Part shown: positions 16,408-26,000 of the stretch, in pieces
Layout of the letters: each line of letters opens with the position of its first letter
How positions within the stretch are numbered: the stretch's first letter is position 1
Assembly: GCA_045600105.1 (NCBI GenBank)
Contig: JAZRXG010000020.1
Coordinates: 9,042-73,041, forward strand
DNA length: 64,000 bases
Source of the DNA: UBA1206 sp045600105
GTDB taxonomy: Bacteria > Bacillota > Clostridia > Oscillospirales > CAG-382
Reading direction: 5' to 3'
Made by a program: the position numbers and the translations under genes
Notes under the pieces: generated by a model
The model's input: the letters and a program-made list of their open reading frames with translations, nothing else
The model's database searches: none
Told to the model about the DNA's origin: nothing

Positions 16408-17430
16408 TTATCTCTGTACCCTTCCGCTGCCGGAGCCTGCGGCAAGTGCTTTAACTTCGTCAACAGAGACCATATTGAAGTCGCCTTCGACGGAATGCTT
16501 GAGGCAGGAAGCCGCGACGGCGAATTCGATAGTATCCTGAGGAGCGAATCCGTTTGAGATGCCGTATATGAGTCCCGCGCCGAAGCTGTCGCCGCCGCCC
16601 ACGCGGTCAACGATGTGAATGGAGTATTTTTTGGAGAAATACGTTTCGTTTCCGGTATAAAGCATACCGCTCCAGTTGTTGTCGCTCGCGCTGATGCTTT
16701 CGCGGAGTGTAATGGCGACTCCCTTGAAGCCGAATTTTTCGGTAAGCTGTTTTGCCACGCTGATATATCCGTTTCTGTCGAGCTTGCCGCTTTCGATATC
16801 GGTATTTTCGGCGGTGATGCCGAAGACGTCCTTGGCGTCCTCTTCGTTGGCGATGCAGTAATCGACATATTTGCAGACCTCACCCATGACCTCACGCGCC
16901 TTTTCACGCGTCCAGAGCTTTTTGCGGTAGTTGAGGTCGGTGGAAACGGGGATGCCCAGTTCACGCGCCTTGCGGCATGCCTCGACCGTTATCGCGGCGA
17001 CGTCGTCGCCAAGCGCCGGAGTGATGCCCGTGACGTGGAACCATTTGGCGTCTTTGAATATTTTTTCCCAATCGAAATCGTCTTTTTTCGCTTCCGCTAT
17101 CGAGGACGAAGCCCTGTCGTATATGACCTTGCTCGGACGCTGACTCGCGCCCTTTTCGCAGTAATAAATGCCTACCCTGCCGCCGCCTCTGACGATATCA
17201 GACGTATCGACTCCGTATCTGCGGAGCGAATTTACCGCCATCTGACCTATCTCGTGGGACGGGAGCTTGGTGACGAACGCGGCGTTTTCGCCGAAAGAAG
17301 CGAGGCTGACCGCCACGTTTGCTTCGGCACCGCCGAAGGTCGCTTCAAAGCGTTCGGACTGCACGAAGCGCAGATAGCCCTCGGGGGCAAGACGCAGCAT
17401 GAGTTCGCCGAAAGTAACGATTCTTTTCAT
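16408..17430 (-). CDS. kdgK: 2-dehydro-3-deoxygluconokinase (PfkB family)
   Basis: 340 residues. It phosphorylates 2-keto-3-deoxygluconate to KDPG. PfkB/ribokinase features: VTFGELMLRLAPEG at the start, the FGGAEANVAVSLASFG substrate motif, and the C-terminal signature DRVGGGDSFGAGLIYG with the catalytic Asp. Its start overlaps the eda stop by 4 bp (ATGA). Together with uxuA and eda it completes the lower hexuronate (Ashwell/Entner-Doudoroff) branch. No clear terminator follows it before the next promoter. Confidence 0.92.
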   Translation of the reverse strand: MKRIVTFGELMLRLAPEGYLRFVQSERFEATFGGAEANVAVSLASFGENAAFVTKLPSHEIGQMAVNSLRRYGVDTSDIVRGGGRVGIYYCEKGASQRPSKVIYDRASSSIAEAKKDDFDWEKIFKDAKWFHVTGITPALGDDVAAITVEACRKARELGIPVSTDLNYRKKLWTREKAREVMGEVCKYVDYCIANEEDAKDVFGITAENTDIESGKLDRNGYISVAKQLTEKFGFKGVAITLRESISASDNNWSGMLYTGNETYFSKKYSIHIVDRVGGGDSFGAGLIYGISNGFAPQDTIEFAVAASCLKHSVEGDFNMVSVDEVKALAAGSGSGRVQR

Positions 17431-18014
17431 TTCAGTTTTTCGACCAATGCCTTGGTGTTGGCAATGATATCTCCTTTCATTATGAATGAGCCGCCGATGG
17501 CCTGTATCTTGTCAAAGGCAAGAAATTCGTCGATATTCGTCATATCAACGCCGCCCGTCGGAATGAATCTGACCTGAGGGAACGGGGCGGAAAGCGCTTT
17601 TATCGCCTTGAGTCCGCCGTAAACGCCCGCGGGGAAGAACTTGACGGTACTTATCCCGTGAGAAAGCGCCGTCATTATCTCGGTCGGAGTGACGCAGCCC
17701 GGAAAATACGGTATCCCTCTCGGCACGCAGTGATCGGCGACTTCGGCGGAAAATCCCGGCGACACGATGAATTCGGCGCCGGCTTTGAGAGCGCGGAGGC
17801 ACTGCTCGAGATTTATCACGGTGCCCGCGCCGATGCACATCGACGGGAAAAGCTCCTTGCCTTTTGCTATCGCGTCTGCCGCGCACGGGGTGCGGAAGGT
17901 TATCTCGGCAACGGGGAGCCCGCCCTCGCAAAGCGAGGAAAGTATACGCCCCGTATCGTTGACGTCGTTGATGACGACAACGGGAATAAAGCGGAAATCG
18001 GTTATTTTCATCAC
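17427..18014 (-). CDS. eda: KDPG aldolase (2-dehydro-3-deoxy-phosphogluconate aldolase)
   Basis: 195 residues, slightly short for the family (about 205-215). It cleaves KDPG to pyruvate and glyceraldehyde-3-phosphate. Family motifs: EITFRTPCA (catalytic Glu), IGAGTVINLEQC, FIVSPGF, FPGCVTPTEI, the Schiff-base lysine in VKFFPA, and FIPTGGV. The start has two adjacent ATGs; the first is used here. It lies 31 bp after uxuA. Confidence 0.93.
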   Translation of the reverse strand: MMKITDFRFIPVVVINDVNDTGRILSSLCEGGLPVAEITFRTPCAADAIAKGKELFPSMCIGAGTVINLEQCLRALKAGAEFIVSPGFSAEVADHCVPRGIPYFPGCVTPTEIMTALSHGISTVKFFPAGVYGGLKAIKALSAPFPQVRFIPTGGVDMTNIDEFLAFDKIQAIGGSFIMKGDIIANTKALVEKLK

Positions 18015-18045
18015 AATACCTCGTTTACATAATTATGCGTTATGT

Positions 18046-19080
18046 TTACTTCGCTTCTTTCTCGACCGCTTCAAAAAGTCCGGTGAGATAGCACGCGCCC
18101 ATCGCTCTGTCGAAAAGCCCGTAGCCGGGTTTCGAGTTCTCGCCCCACACGTTTCTGCCGTGGTCGGGTCTGACGTAGCCGTCGAATCCGTTTTCGACGA
18201 GGGCTTTGACGATGGCGTAAACGTCAACGTCGCCGCAGGATGTCTGATGCCCGTTTTCGTGGAAGTCGACTTCCCCGTCGTATTTGAGCTGACGAAGATG
18301 CGCGAAATGTATGCGGCGGGCGTATTTTGCCGCAAGGCGAGGCAGGTCGTTGAAGCGTCCCGCGCCGAGAGAACCCGTGCAGAAGGTGATGCCGTTGTGC
18401 ATATCGGGAACGCGGGCAAAAAGTCTTTCATAGTCTTCTTCGCGGCAGATTATGCGCGGAAGACCGAAGACGTCCCAGGGCGGATCATCCGGATGGATCG
18501 CCATGTTCACACCCGTTTCGTCGCAGACGGGCATTATCGCCTCAAGGAAATAAACGAGGTTTTCAAAAAGCTTTTCGTGCGTGATGCCCGAATACGCGTC
18601 GAGCAGCGCGTTCAGCTCGTCCGCCTTGTAGCTCTCATCCCAGCCCGGAAGATGAAGGGCACGGGGATCGAGCTTCATGAAATCGGCTTCGCTGTACGAA
18701 AGCGAGGTCGCGCCGTCGGAATGTTTGAAATACAGATTCGTTCTCAGCCAGTCGAACACGGGCATGAAATTGTAGCACACGCACTTCACGCCTATTGCCG
18801 CGCAGTTGCGGATGTTCTGCTTGTAGGCTTCGATATAGCGGTCACGCACAGGGCGTCCGAGCTTTATGTCTTCGTGAACGGGGATGCTTTCGACGACTTC
18901 GAATCCAAGTCCGTTTTCGTCACACATCTTTTTCTGCTCGGCAAGTTTTTCCATGGGCCACACGTCGCCGACGGGAACGTCGTAAACGGCGCTGACCACG
19001 CCGCTCACACCCTGTATCTGCTTTATGTAGTTGAGCGGGATGCAGTCGTTCTTTCCGTACCAGCGGAAGGTCATTTTCAT
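18046..19080 (-). CDS. uxuA: Mannonate dehydratase
   Basis: 344 residues from the ATG at 19080 (MKMTFRWYG), chosen because AGGAG lies 7 bases upstream; a start 27 bp further up lacks such a site. It dehydrates D-mannonate to 2-keto-3-deoxygluconate. UxuA blocks: MTFRWYGKNDCIPL, YDVPVGDVW, NFMPVFDWLRT, NMAIHPDDPPW, ITFCTGSLG, and HFAHLRQ with metal-binding Cys/His. It is first in the uxuA-eda-kdgK operon, which turns mannonate from glucuronate or pectin/hemicellulose into central metabolites. uxaC and uxuB are not in this window. Confidence 0.95.
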   Translation of the reverse strand: MKMTFRWYGKNDCIPLNYIKQIQGVSGVVSAVYDVPVGDVWPMEKLAEQKKMCDENGLGFEVVESIPVHEDIKLGRPVRDRYIEAYKQNIRNCAAIGVKCVCYNFMPVFDWLRTNLYFKHSDGATSLSYSEADFMKLDPRALHLPGWDESYKADELNALLDAYSGITHEKLFENLVYFLEAIMPVCDETGVNMAIHPDDPPWDVFGLPRIICREEDYERLFARVPDMHNGITFCTGSLGAGRFNDLPRLAAKYARRIHFAHLRQLKYDGEVDFHENGHQTSCGDVDVYAIVKALVENGFDGYVRPDHGRNVWGENSKPGYGLFDRAMGACYLTGLFEAVEKEAK

Positions 19081-19109
19081 AAAGATCACTCCTTTATTCT
19101 TATGCAATG

Positions 19110-19139
19110 ATTATAATCTTTAATCATACCGTTTGTCAA
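19110..19139 (-). promoter_or_regulatory. Promoter of the uxuA-eda-kdgK operon
   Basis: On the minus strand TTGACA (19134-19139) and TATAAT (19110-19115) are separated by 18 bp. The 104-bp gap to the divergent oxidoreductase could also carry a shared regulator site; none was recognised. Confidence 0.8.
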
Positions 19140-19180
19140 TAACAAGCCGCAAAAACGTCTCGATTTTTTGCTTTTTTTAC

Positions 19181-19209
19181 TTGACTATTCGGCTTCGTTT
19201 TGGTACAAT
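19181..19209 (+). promoter_or_regulatory. Promoter of the Gfo/Idh/MocA oxidoreductase
   Basis: TTGACT (19181-19186) and TACAAT (19204-19209), 17 bp apart, 35 bp before the ATG at 19244. Confidence 0.78.
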
Positions 19210-19243
19210 CAATAAAGAAAACAAAGCAAAGGAATGATTTGAA

Positions 19244-20518
19244 ATGAGTAAAAAAATAACTGTCGCGATCGCCGGTCTCGGCTCGCGCGGATACAACACC
19301 TACGCCGAAATATGCAAAAAGCTCACGGACGACATCGAGATCGTCGCAGTTGCCGAGCCCCGAAAAGAAACGATGCGTATTTTCCGCGAAAATTTCAGCG
19401 TCAAAGACGAAATGTGCTTTGACACCGCCGAAGAAATGCTGAAAAAAGACAAGCTCGCCGACGTGATGTTTATTTGCACCCTCGACAGGATGCACTATTC
19501 GCAGGCGACTGCCGCGCTCAGAAAGGGCTATGATCTGCTGCTCGAAAAGCCCATTTCCGTCAACCCCAAGGAATGTAAGGAGATCGCCGACCTCGCCAAC
19601 AGTCTCGGCAGAAAAGTCATCGTCTGCCACGTGCTCCGCTACACGATGTTCTATCAGACCATCAAGAAGTACATCGACGAGGGCAAGATAGGCGAAGTAA
19701 TGTCCATCCAGGCGATCGAAAGAGTCTGCTACTGGCATCAGGCACATTCCTTCGTAAGAGGCAACTGGAGAAATTCCGACACCACGAGCTCGATGATTCT
19801 TCAGAAATGCTGCCACGATATGGACATCTACCTCTGGCTCGCGGGCCGGAAATGCGTTTCGGTCTCGTCGTTCGGCGGGCTGAACTATTTCAACAAGGAC
19901 CACGCTCCCGAGGGCGCGACCGAGCATTGCTCCGAAAAGTGCTCGATGTACGGCAAATGCGTATACAACCCGTTCCGTTATTACGGCGATCTGCTGAAGA
20001 AAGGCTTCTACTGGCCTCTCGACGTCGTCATCCCCGAGCCCGACGAAAAGCTGCTTGACAAAGCGCTCAAGGAAGGTCCTTACGGCAAATGCGTCTTCCT
20101 CACCGACAACAACGTCGTCGACCATCAGGCGGTCAACCTTCTGCTCGAAAACGGCGCGACGATCAACTTCACCATGTCGGCGTTCACCGCCGCCCCCGGC
20201 AGAACGATGCTCATAATGGGCACCAAGGGACATATCGAGGCTTCGATGGACGACAACGTCATGGACGTATGCGTATTCGGCGAAAAGCCCGAACACGTCG
20301 ACGTGGGCAAGCTCTGCGACGACTTCATGGGTCACGGCGGCGGCGACGGACGTATGCTGAACTCGCTCGTCAAGCTGTTCCGCGACGGTGTTTCCGATCC
20401 CGCCATCACCACTATCGACCGCTCGGTCGAAAGCCACTACGTAGCAATGGCTGCCGAAGATTCGAGAGCGAACGGCGGCGTTCTCATCAGCATGGACGAA
20501 TACGTAAAGAGCATATAA
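19244..20518 (+). CDS. Gfo/Idh/MocA-family NAD(P)-dependent sugar oxidoreductase
   Basis: 424 residues. The N-terminal Rossmann domain starts VAIAGLGSRGYNTYAEI and has the EKPISVNPKEC motif with the family lysine; the C-terminal domain includes LQKCCHDMDIYLWL. A cysteine cluster CSEKCSMYGKC (about residues 226-236) is seen in one subgroup of the family and may bind metal. These enzymes oxidise or reduce sugars and inositols; the substrate is not readable. The divergent arrangement with the uxuA operon suggests a role in uronate or related sugar use. Confidence 0.87.
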   Translation: MSKKITVAIAGLGSRGYNTYAEICKKLTDDIEIVAVAEPRKETMRIFRENFSVKDEMCFDTAEEMLKKDKLADVMFICTLDRMHYSQATAALRKGYDLLLEKPISVNPKECKEIADLANSLGRKVIVCHVLRYTMFYQTIKKYIDEGKIGEVMSIQAIERVCYWHQAHSFVRGNWRNSDTTSSMILQKCCHDMDIYLWLAGRKCVSVSSFGGLNYFNKDHAPEGATEHCSEKCSMYGKCVYNPFRYYGDLLKKGFYWPLDVVIPEPDEKLLDKALKEGPYGKCVFLTDNNVVDHQAVNLLLENGATINFTMSAFTAAPGRTMLIMGTKGHIEASMDDNVMDVCVFGEKPEHVDVGKLCDDFMGHGGGDGRMLNSLVKLFRDGVSDPAITTIDRSVESHYVAMAAEDSRANGGVLISMDEYVKSI

Positions 20519-20532
20519 AAGCATAAAAACGC

Positions 20533-20558
20533 GGGGACTTTTCAAAAAGTCCCCGAAA
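20533..20558 (+). terminator. Hairpin after the oxidoreductase gene, probable terminator
   Basis: GGGGACTTTT and AAAAGTCCCC form a near-perfect stem, followed by GAAATTTT. The T run is weak, so some read-through into the acetyltransferase is possible. Confidence 0.55.
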
Positions 20559-20570
20559 TTTTCAAAAGAT

Positions 20571-21086
20571 ATGACAGAATCAAAAGAAGTTAAAACAAAG
20601 CGGCTGACGCTGAAGCCTTTTTCGGAACGTGACAGAGAAAGAGCCGTTTCCCTTTTCAAAAACGAAAAAATAAGCGAAACGTATATGCTGCCCGTCCTCG
20701 ACACCGAGGAAAAAGCCGGCGCGTTGTTTGAAAAAATGGCAGAAATGAGCAATTCGGAAAAATATTTTTGCTTCGGCATTTATCTCGGTGACGTGCTCAT
20801 CGGCTGGCTCAACGAATGCGGTGGAGCGGGTGCGGAAGTCGAGATCGGCTACGTCATCGACCCGTCGTACCAAGGTCACGGCTACGCGACGGAAGCGTTC
20901 GGCGGAGCGATAAAGGAACTGTTCCGTCTCGGATACGAACGCGTGACCGCCGGATATTTTGAGGGCAACGACGCGAGCAGGCGCGTCATGGAAAAATGCG
21001 GTCTCACGGTCATCGATAAGACCGAATATATCGAATACCGCGGCGCAAGGCGCAAATGCCTTTATATGACGACAGAAAAGCAATAA
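20571..21086 (+). CDS. GNAT-family N-acetyltransferase (RimJ/RimL type)
   Basis: 171 residues. It begins ESKEVKTKRLTLKPFSERDRE, typical of RimJ/RimL-like transferases, and has the acetyl-CoA loop VIDPSYQGHGYATEAFG and a late YFEGNDASRRVMEKCGL, the A and B motifs of the family. The acceptor is unknown; ribosomal protein N termini, antibiotics and metabolites are all used by relatives. It lies 52 bp after the oxidoreductase, behind a weak hairpin, with no clear promoter of its own. Confidence 0.85.
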   Translation: MTESKEVKTKRLTLKPFSERDRERAVSLFKNEKISETYMLPVLDTEEKAGALFEKMAEMSNSEKYFCFGIYLGDVLIGWLNECGGAGAEVEIGYVIDPSYQGHGYATEAFGGAIKELFRLGYERVTAGYFEGNDASRRVMEKCGLTVIDKTEYIEYRGARRKCLYMTTEKQ

Positions 21087-21091
21087 GCATC

Positions 21092-21124
21092 AAAAAAGAA
21101 CGCTTTCGGGCGTTCTTTTTATTT
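21092..21124 (+). terminator. Intrinsic terminator of the acetyltransferase gene
   Basis: AAAAAAGAACGC pairs with GCGTTCTTTTT around a TTTCGG loop. Confidence 0.85.
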
Positions 21125-21407
21125 TGTATTCCTATGTAAAACGAGGGATTATTATTGGTTGTGTGTCACTTGGTTTCGACATAAAGAAAATCAAAACCAG
21201 ACGTCATTGATTGTTATCTTTTGTTGGTGGTAACAATCTGCTCATCAATCGTAAATGTATTACAGCCATCTTTTCACGACCGACCAACAATAACATAGCT
21301 TGATTTCATTTAATACGCTTATACATGGCGATTTTTCGTTATTTAGGAGGACTGCCTTACATAGTATGATTCCAAAAAACTCTATTGATCTTTAGCACAC
21401 CAACAAA
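21125..21407. other. AT-rich spacer without a gene
   Basis: This stretch is clearly lower in GC than its neighbours and has no convincing open frame. It holds one imperfect inverted repeat (TTGTTGGT at 21221-21228, ACCAACAA at 21283-21290) and nothing else recognised. It may be part of a short acquired island that continues to about 22.1 kb. Confidence 0.5.
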
Positions 21408-21995
21408 TTATGGTTGAAACATTTCATATGCTTCCTTGGGAGTTTTCGTTGAAAGCAGTTCTTTGATTGTAGGTATAATTATATCAAGGTCGCATACTGT
21501 ATATCGTCCAACTCTATCTCCTTTTGGCGTATATAGTTCAACTACGTTTTCACCTTCATCAAGTTTGTAATATCTTTCAATAGGTTCATTTTGAATAACA
21601 ATCCGCCAATAGTCAACAGTACCAGTAATATTGCTTGCATCTATTCCCCAATTAGTTACTTTACCAGAGGCTTTACTTACTTGTTTATGAAATTTAATCA
21701 TAGTTTGTGTATCAAAATCTACAAGGTAATATGAAAACATAAAAGCAGATACAAACGATCCTTTATAGCATAAATCATAACCATCAAGAGTTGAATCAAT
21801 CATTTCTTCGTAATTAGCAAATGGAGGTTGGCGATTTGTTTCTGATGCATTTGATTCAGACAAACATGAAACGCTTTCAGTCAATGAATAATCTGAGTTC
21901 AATTCATTGGAAGACTTATTTTCGTTTTGTGATGAATTAGCGATTATTATAGCTAGAACAAGACACACAATTCCTATTATAGTTGCTTTTTTCAT
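21408..21995 (-). CDS. Membrane-anchored protein of unknown function, AT-rich
   Basis: 195 residues. A hydrophobic N-terminal segment (TIIGIVCLVLAIIIA) without a lipobox Cys suggests an uncleaved anchor or plain signal sequence. A Ser/Asn/Glu-rich linker (about 25-55) precedes an extracellular part with YDLCYKGSFVSAFMFSYYLVDFDTQTM and WGIDASNITGTVDYWRIVI. I do not recognise the family. Base composition and codon use (AT-ending codons, ATA, TTA) differ strongly from neighbours, which suggests recent acquisition. Its ATG overlaps the stop of an upstream gene remnant by one base. Confidence 0.65.
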   Translation of the reverse strand: MKKATIIGIVCLVLAIIIANSSQNENKSSNELNSDYSLTESVSCLSESNASETNRQPPFANYEEMIDSTLDGYDLCYKGSFVSAFMFSYYLVDFDTQTMIKFHKQVSKASGKVTNWGIDASNITGTVDYWRIVIQNEPIERYYKLDEGENVVELYTPKGDRVGRYTVCDLDIIIPTIKELLSTKTPKEAYEMFQP

Positions 21996-22111
21996 TAGCT
22001 TTCACCCTGTATTAATATTTGTTCAATATGCATTTTACCTTCGACTTTTTTGCCTGCTTCAACTTCAAATTCGTTTACGGCGCCTGCTAAAAACGGATCG
22101 TCATCATTTCT
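21995..22111 (-). pseudogene. Possible 3' remnant of a gene upstream of the AT-rich protein
   Basis: A 38-codon frame encoding ...DDDPFLAGAVNEFEVEAGKK...ends in a TAA that overlaps the next ATG by one base, the spacing of an operon pair. It has no start codon near its 5' end, where it runs into the 3' end of the racemase gene. It looks like the tail of a gene whose front was lost when this segment joined the chromosome. Confidence 0.35.
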
Positions 22112-22805
22112 TCACTTTATATCCCGCGTATTCTATCGCTTTTTTCGCGAGGATATCGGTGGGATCGGTGAAACTGCCGGCAATGCCGTATTTTCTGACG
22201 GCGATGGGAAGCTCGGTGCAGCCGAGTATGACGTTGCCGACACCGTTTTCTTCAAGCTCCTTTATCGCTGCGTTGATGAACGAGACGTCCCATTCGTCTT
22301 TTCCCGCTTTTACGCCGTCGTAGATGATGCGCATTACTTCTTTTTTTACGTCGTCGGACGGATGGCAGAGCGTGACGCCGAATTTTTCGCACGCTTTGTC
22401 GTAAACGCGTGACGCGACAGCCCCCTCGGTGGCGAAAAGGCAGGCTTTTTTCACGCCGTTTTCCGCAAGGTAAGACGCCGTCTCCTCGACCATGTTCACG
22501 AGCGGAACGGTGAGAGAGGCGCATATTTTATCATAAAACGAATGTGAGGTATTGCACGGCATGATGAGGAAATCCGCGCCCGCTTTTTCGAGTCTGGTCG
22601 CCGTCGCGGTTATATAGGGCACGGGAGTGTCCGTACCGTTCAGGATCGCTTCCGTTCTGTTGGGGACGGAAGGGTCGTTGTCGATGAGGATATGTATGTG
22701 CTCGTTGTCGCACGAAGCATCCGTGTATTCGATTATTTTGGTAAAAAGATCAGCCGTTGCAAGGGGTCCCATTCCCCCGATGATGCCTATCGTTTTCTTT
22801 TTCAA
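22104..22805 (-). CDS. Aspartate/glutamate racemase family protein (probable aspartate racemase)
   Basis: 233 residues. PLP-independent two-cysteine racemase fold: IGIIGGMGPLATADLF at the N terminus, the first catalytic Cys in MPCNTSH (about residue 83), the second in LGCTELP (about residue 196). GGMGP and DNDPSVPNRT favour aspartate racemase over glutamate racemase. It interconverts L- and D-aspartate. D-Asp is used in peptidoglycan cross-bridges, and a putative D-Asp-type ATP-grasp ligase is encoded 8 kb away (30749). It has its own promoter. Confidence 0.88.
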   Translation of the reverse strand: MKKKTIGIIGGMGPLATADLFTKIIEYTDASCDNEHIHILIDNDPSVPNRTEAILNGTDTPVPYITATATRLEKAGADFLIMPCNTSHSFYDKICASLTVPLVNMVEETASYLAENGVKKACLFATEGAVASRVYDKACEKFGVTLCHPSDDVKKEVMRIIYDGVKAGKDEWDVSFINAAIKELEENGVGNVILGCTELPIAVRKYGIAGSFTDPTDILAKKAIEYAGYKVKK

Positions 22806-22840
22806 ATGCGTTTCCCCACTATCTCGTTATTACTTGTTAG

Positions 22841-22869
22841 ATTATAAACTTTATTCCCCACCGTGTCAA
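22841..22869 (-). promoter_or_regulatory. Promoter of the racemase gene
   Basis: On the minus strand TTGACA (22864-22869) and TATAAT (22841-22846) are separated by 17 bp. Confidence 0.85.
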
Positions 22870-22954
22870 GAGAAATTACTTTTTTCGTCAAAATTCAGGG
22901 CAAAAACGCCGCGAAGCTCCACAACAAAGTTTTCGCGTCACGCAAAAACGGCAG

Positions 22955-22984
22955 TTGACAACTCGGGGTGGTATATGATAAAAT
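22955..22984 (+). promoter_or_regulatory. Possible promoter of the 1326-residue protein gene
   Basis: TTGACA (22955-22960) and TAAAAT (22979-22984), 18 bp apart, leave an untranslated leader of about 105 bases before the AAGGAG site and the ATG at 23097. Confidence 0.55.
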
Positions 22985-23096
22985 CCATTTGAATTTATTT
23001 GCATAATAACGATCGGATTTCGTGTAATATTCCTGCCCGTCCGCGGGTATTGAATATGACAGAAAGAGTAAAAGCACGGCATCAAGGAGAACGGTC

Positions 23097-26000
23097 ATGG
23101 CAGACAAAGAAAGCGTAAACGCAGCGGAATACAGAAAACAGATCGACGTGATATACACGAACGCGCTCATCGACCTTCAGGCGAACTCTCCCGATTCGGC
23201 GGAGTATAAAAACGCCCTGGAAAGCGCCTTTGAATACGGTCTTCTCTACACATCAGTCGGAAAATGCGTCACCAAGGAGGACCTCGCGGCAAACGAGATG
23301 ATACTTGCCTCTCCCGATTTCCGCGCTTCTTCTCTCAATGAAACGGCTTTTCTCCGTATCACCAAAGAACCCGCGGGTTCAAAGCTGGTGTCTTTCGGCG
23401 AAGCGCTTGATTTTATGGGCGTAGAACGTCCCAAAATGCCTGAGGAACCAAAAAAACCGAGACGCGGATTTTTCGGTACCATACGCGATATGCTGTTCGG
23501 CAAAAACAACGCCGGACGCCGTGAATACGACAACAAAGTCGCTTCCTATAACCGTCAGATGAGACGCTATGAGGAAGTATGCGACGCAAAAATAAAAAAC
23601 GTCCTCGAAACCAAGCTCGGAATGAGCGTTCCCGAATACGACAAGGTCCTTTTGAATGACGAGCTCGCAAACGAATACGTCAAAAATAACGTTTCCCTTG
23701 CGGCGGCGCACGAAGCGGAAAAGAAGCGCAATCCTCCCGAAGCCGAAGCAAAAGAGCCGGAAAAGAAAGCCGATCCGGAGGATCGGAACAACATCGAAAA
23801 CGAAAAAGAAAAAGAAAAAGATAGCTTAAAAATCGAAGACGATAACGAGCTGAAAGCAGACGGTCCCGAGCTTGTTCTTCAGAACGAACCGAAGCCCGAA
23901 AAAGAAAAGGAGCAGAAGCAGCCCGAGCCCGAAGCAAACGAAGCCGAAAACAAAGCGCCCGAAACCGTCGTGAACAGCAGAAACAACAACGTCCGGTCGG
24001 AATCCGGCGAAATAAGGATCCCGTACCGCAGGGGCGCGGAAGAGATCAGCAGCGCGGAAGAGATCGGGAGCACCGACACGGTCATAAACGACGATACAGA
24101 GATGAAAACGCTGCGTATCGACGAAGAGATCGGAAACGTCGAGGGGAACCCCGTCTATGCCGTCGGAGCAAACGGAAACGGAGAATGGAGCAACGACGAA
24201 TATTACGAGCGCGTAAACAAATGGAACGAGGAGCTCGGAGCAAAACTTTCTGCCGACTCGTTCGGTATTTATTCGGACGCGGAACGCAAAAATCCCTTGG
24301 GGAAGCTCACAGCCGACGAACTGCTGAACCAAGGCAAAGCCCTTTACGCGTCGGCATCCGAAGACGGCGAGGTTTACAGATTCATCGTTGACAAAAAAGG
24401 AAATCTTGAGTTCGGAAGCGAGCTCGGCAGCTCCGTGAATGAATGGAGCGAAACGCTTGAAGAAGAATTCATCGAAGAAGCAAATAATGACGATATCAGG
24501 ATATATTCAGCCGAAAGCGGCGGCGAACCGCTTGACATGACCGACGCGTACGCCCTGTTCAGAAACGGAAAGACCCTTTACGCAGGCGCGGAAGACAGCG
24601 AGAAAACGTACAGACTCGGCATTGACGGAAACGGCGGGCTGTTGTTCGGCAAAAAATTCGACGACGCGGTAAACGTCTGGAAAAGCGGCGTTGACGCAGG
24701 CATCCGCGATTCTCTCAGGCTGAAAGACAACGCACCTGTCAGCATATTCGCAAGCGCGGACCGCGGTGAACCCCTGAACGAGTATGACGCTCACATGCTT
24801 CTTATGGACGGCAGGACCCTTTACGCAGGCGCCGAGGGCAGCTACGAGGTCTTCGCTCTCGGCGTTGACAAAAACGGGATCCCGACACTCGGGAACAAGG
24901 TCGACGAAATAAGCAGGTGGAAAGACGAACTCGGCACGAAGATCGCCGCTTCCGAAGGCAAAAACGTCGGGAACGAAGTAAAAAAAGCCGAGGATATAAA
25001 ACTGTTCGCCGATTCGGTCAGCGAGTCCGGAGAGCACATCAGAAAAGCCGTGGATTTTCCCGAAGCGAACGAACTGCTCAAAGCCGGAAGCGTCCTTTAC
25101 GCAAGTGAAAACGGAAGCAGCGATATGCACCGGTTCAGAGTATTCCAAAACGGCAGAGTGGCGTCGGACGGCGAGCTCGACGCGTACGGCAGAATGAACG
25201 AAGAGCTCGGCGACATCCTTGCCATGAAATATTCGACAGGCAAAACCATAGTAAGGTCAGGCAACGAGGAAGCGAAGCAAAAAGCCAAAGCGGAAGGCAA
25301 AACCGTCAGTTATCTCGGAGTCGTGAATATATTCGCCGACAAGGATTTTGAAAAGCCCATAACGGAAATCGAAGCGTTTGACCTGCTGAACGGCGGCAAA
25401 AGAATATACGCGAGCGCGGGTGACGAAGAGACGGGATTTGAAGTCGCGTTCAACAAAGACAAAAAAGTCGTTGCCGGAAGACCGACGAATATAAAAGGCG
25501 CGATATTAAGCAAAGCGATAGCGCGTGAGCTTTCCTCCGCTTTGAATACGGACATCAGGGAATTCAGCTTATATCAGGACAAACAGCGCAACGCCTATAT
25601 AAACATGAATTCCGCGATCAACGGACTTGACGACGGCAGAACTTTTTACGCAAGCGCAAAAGGCAGCAATGAAATCTTTCCGTTAAAGCTCGATTCCCGC
25701 GGTTCTCTGATCTTCGGAAACAAATTCGCGGACGCTCTGGATTCCGAAAAGCAGTTTGACCGTGAGCTCAAAGAACAGTTCGGCAAAGCGCTGGGAACGG
25801 ATGACGGTCCGATCGGTGACATACGGATCTATTCGGATATGGAGTGCAATACTCAGCTCAGCGTTGAAAAAGCGTACGAGGAACTGAAAAATGACGGAAC
25901 GACCCTTTACGCGACCGCGGATGACGAAGAAGAAGTCTTTGAGATCGGACGCGATAAAAACGGCGATCTTGCCGTTCCTTCGCCCGTCCATCCCGAAAAA

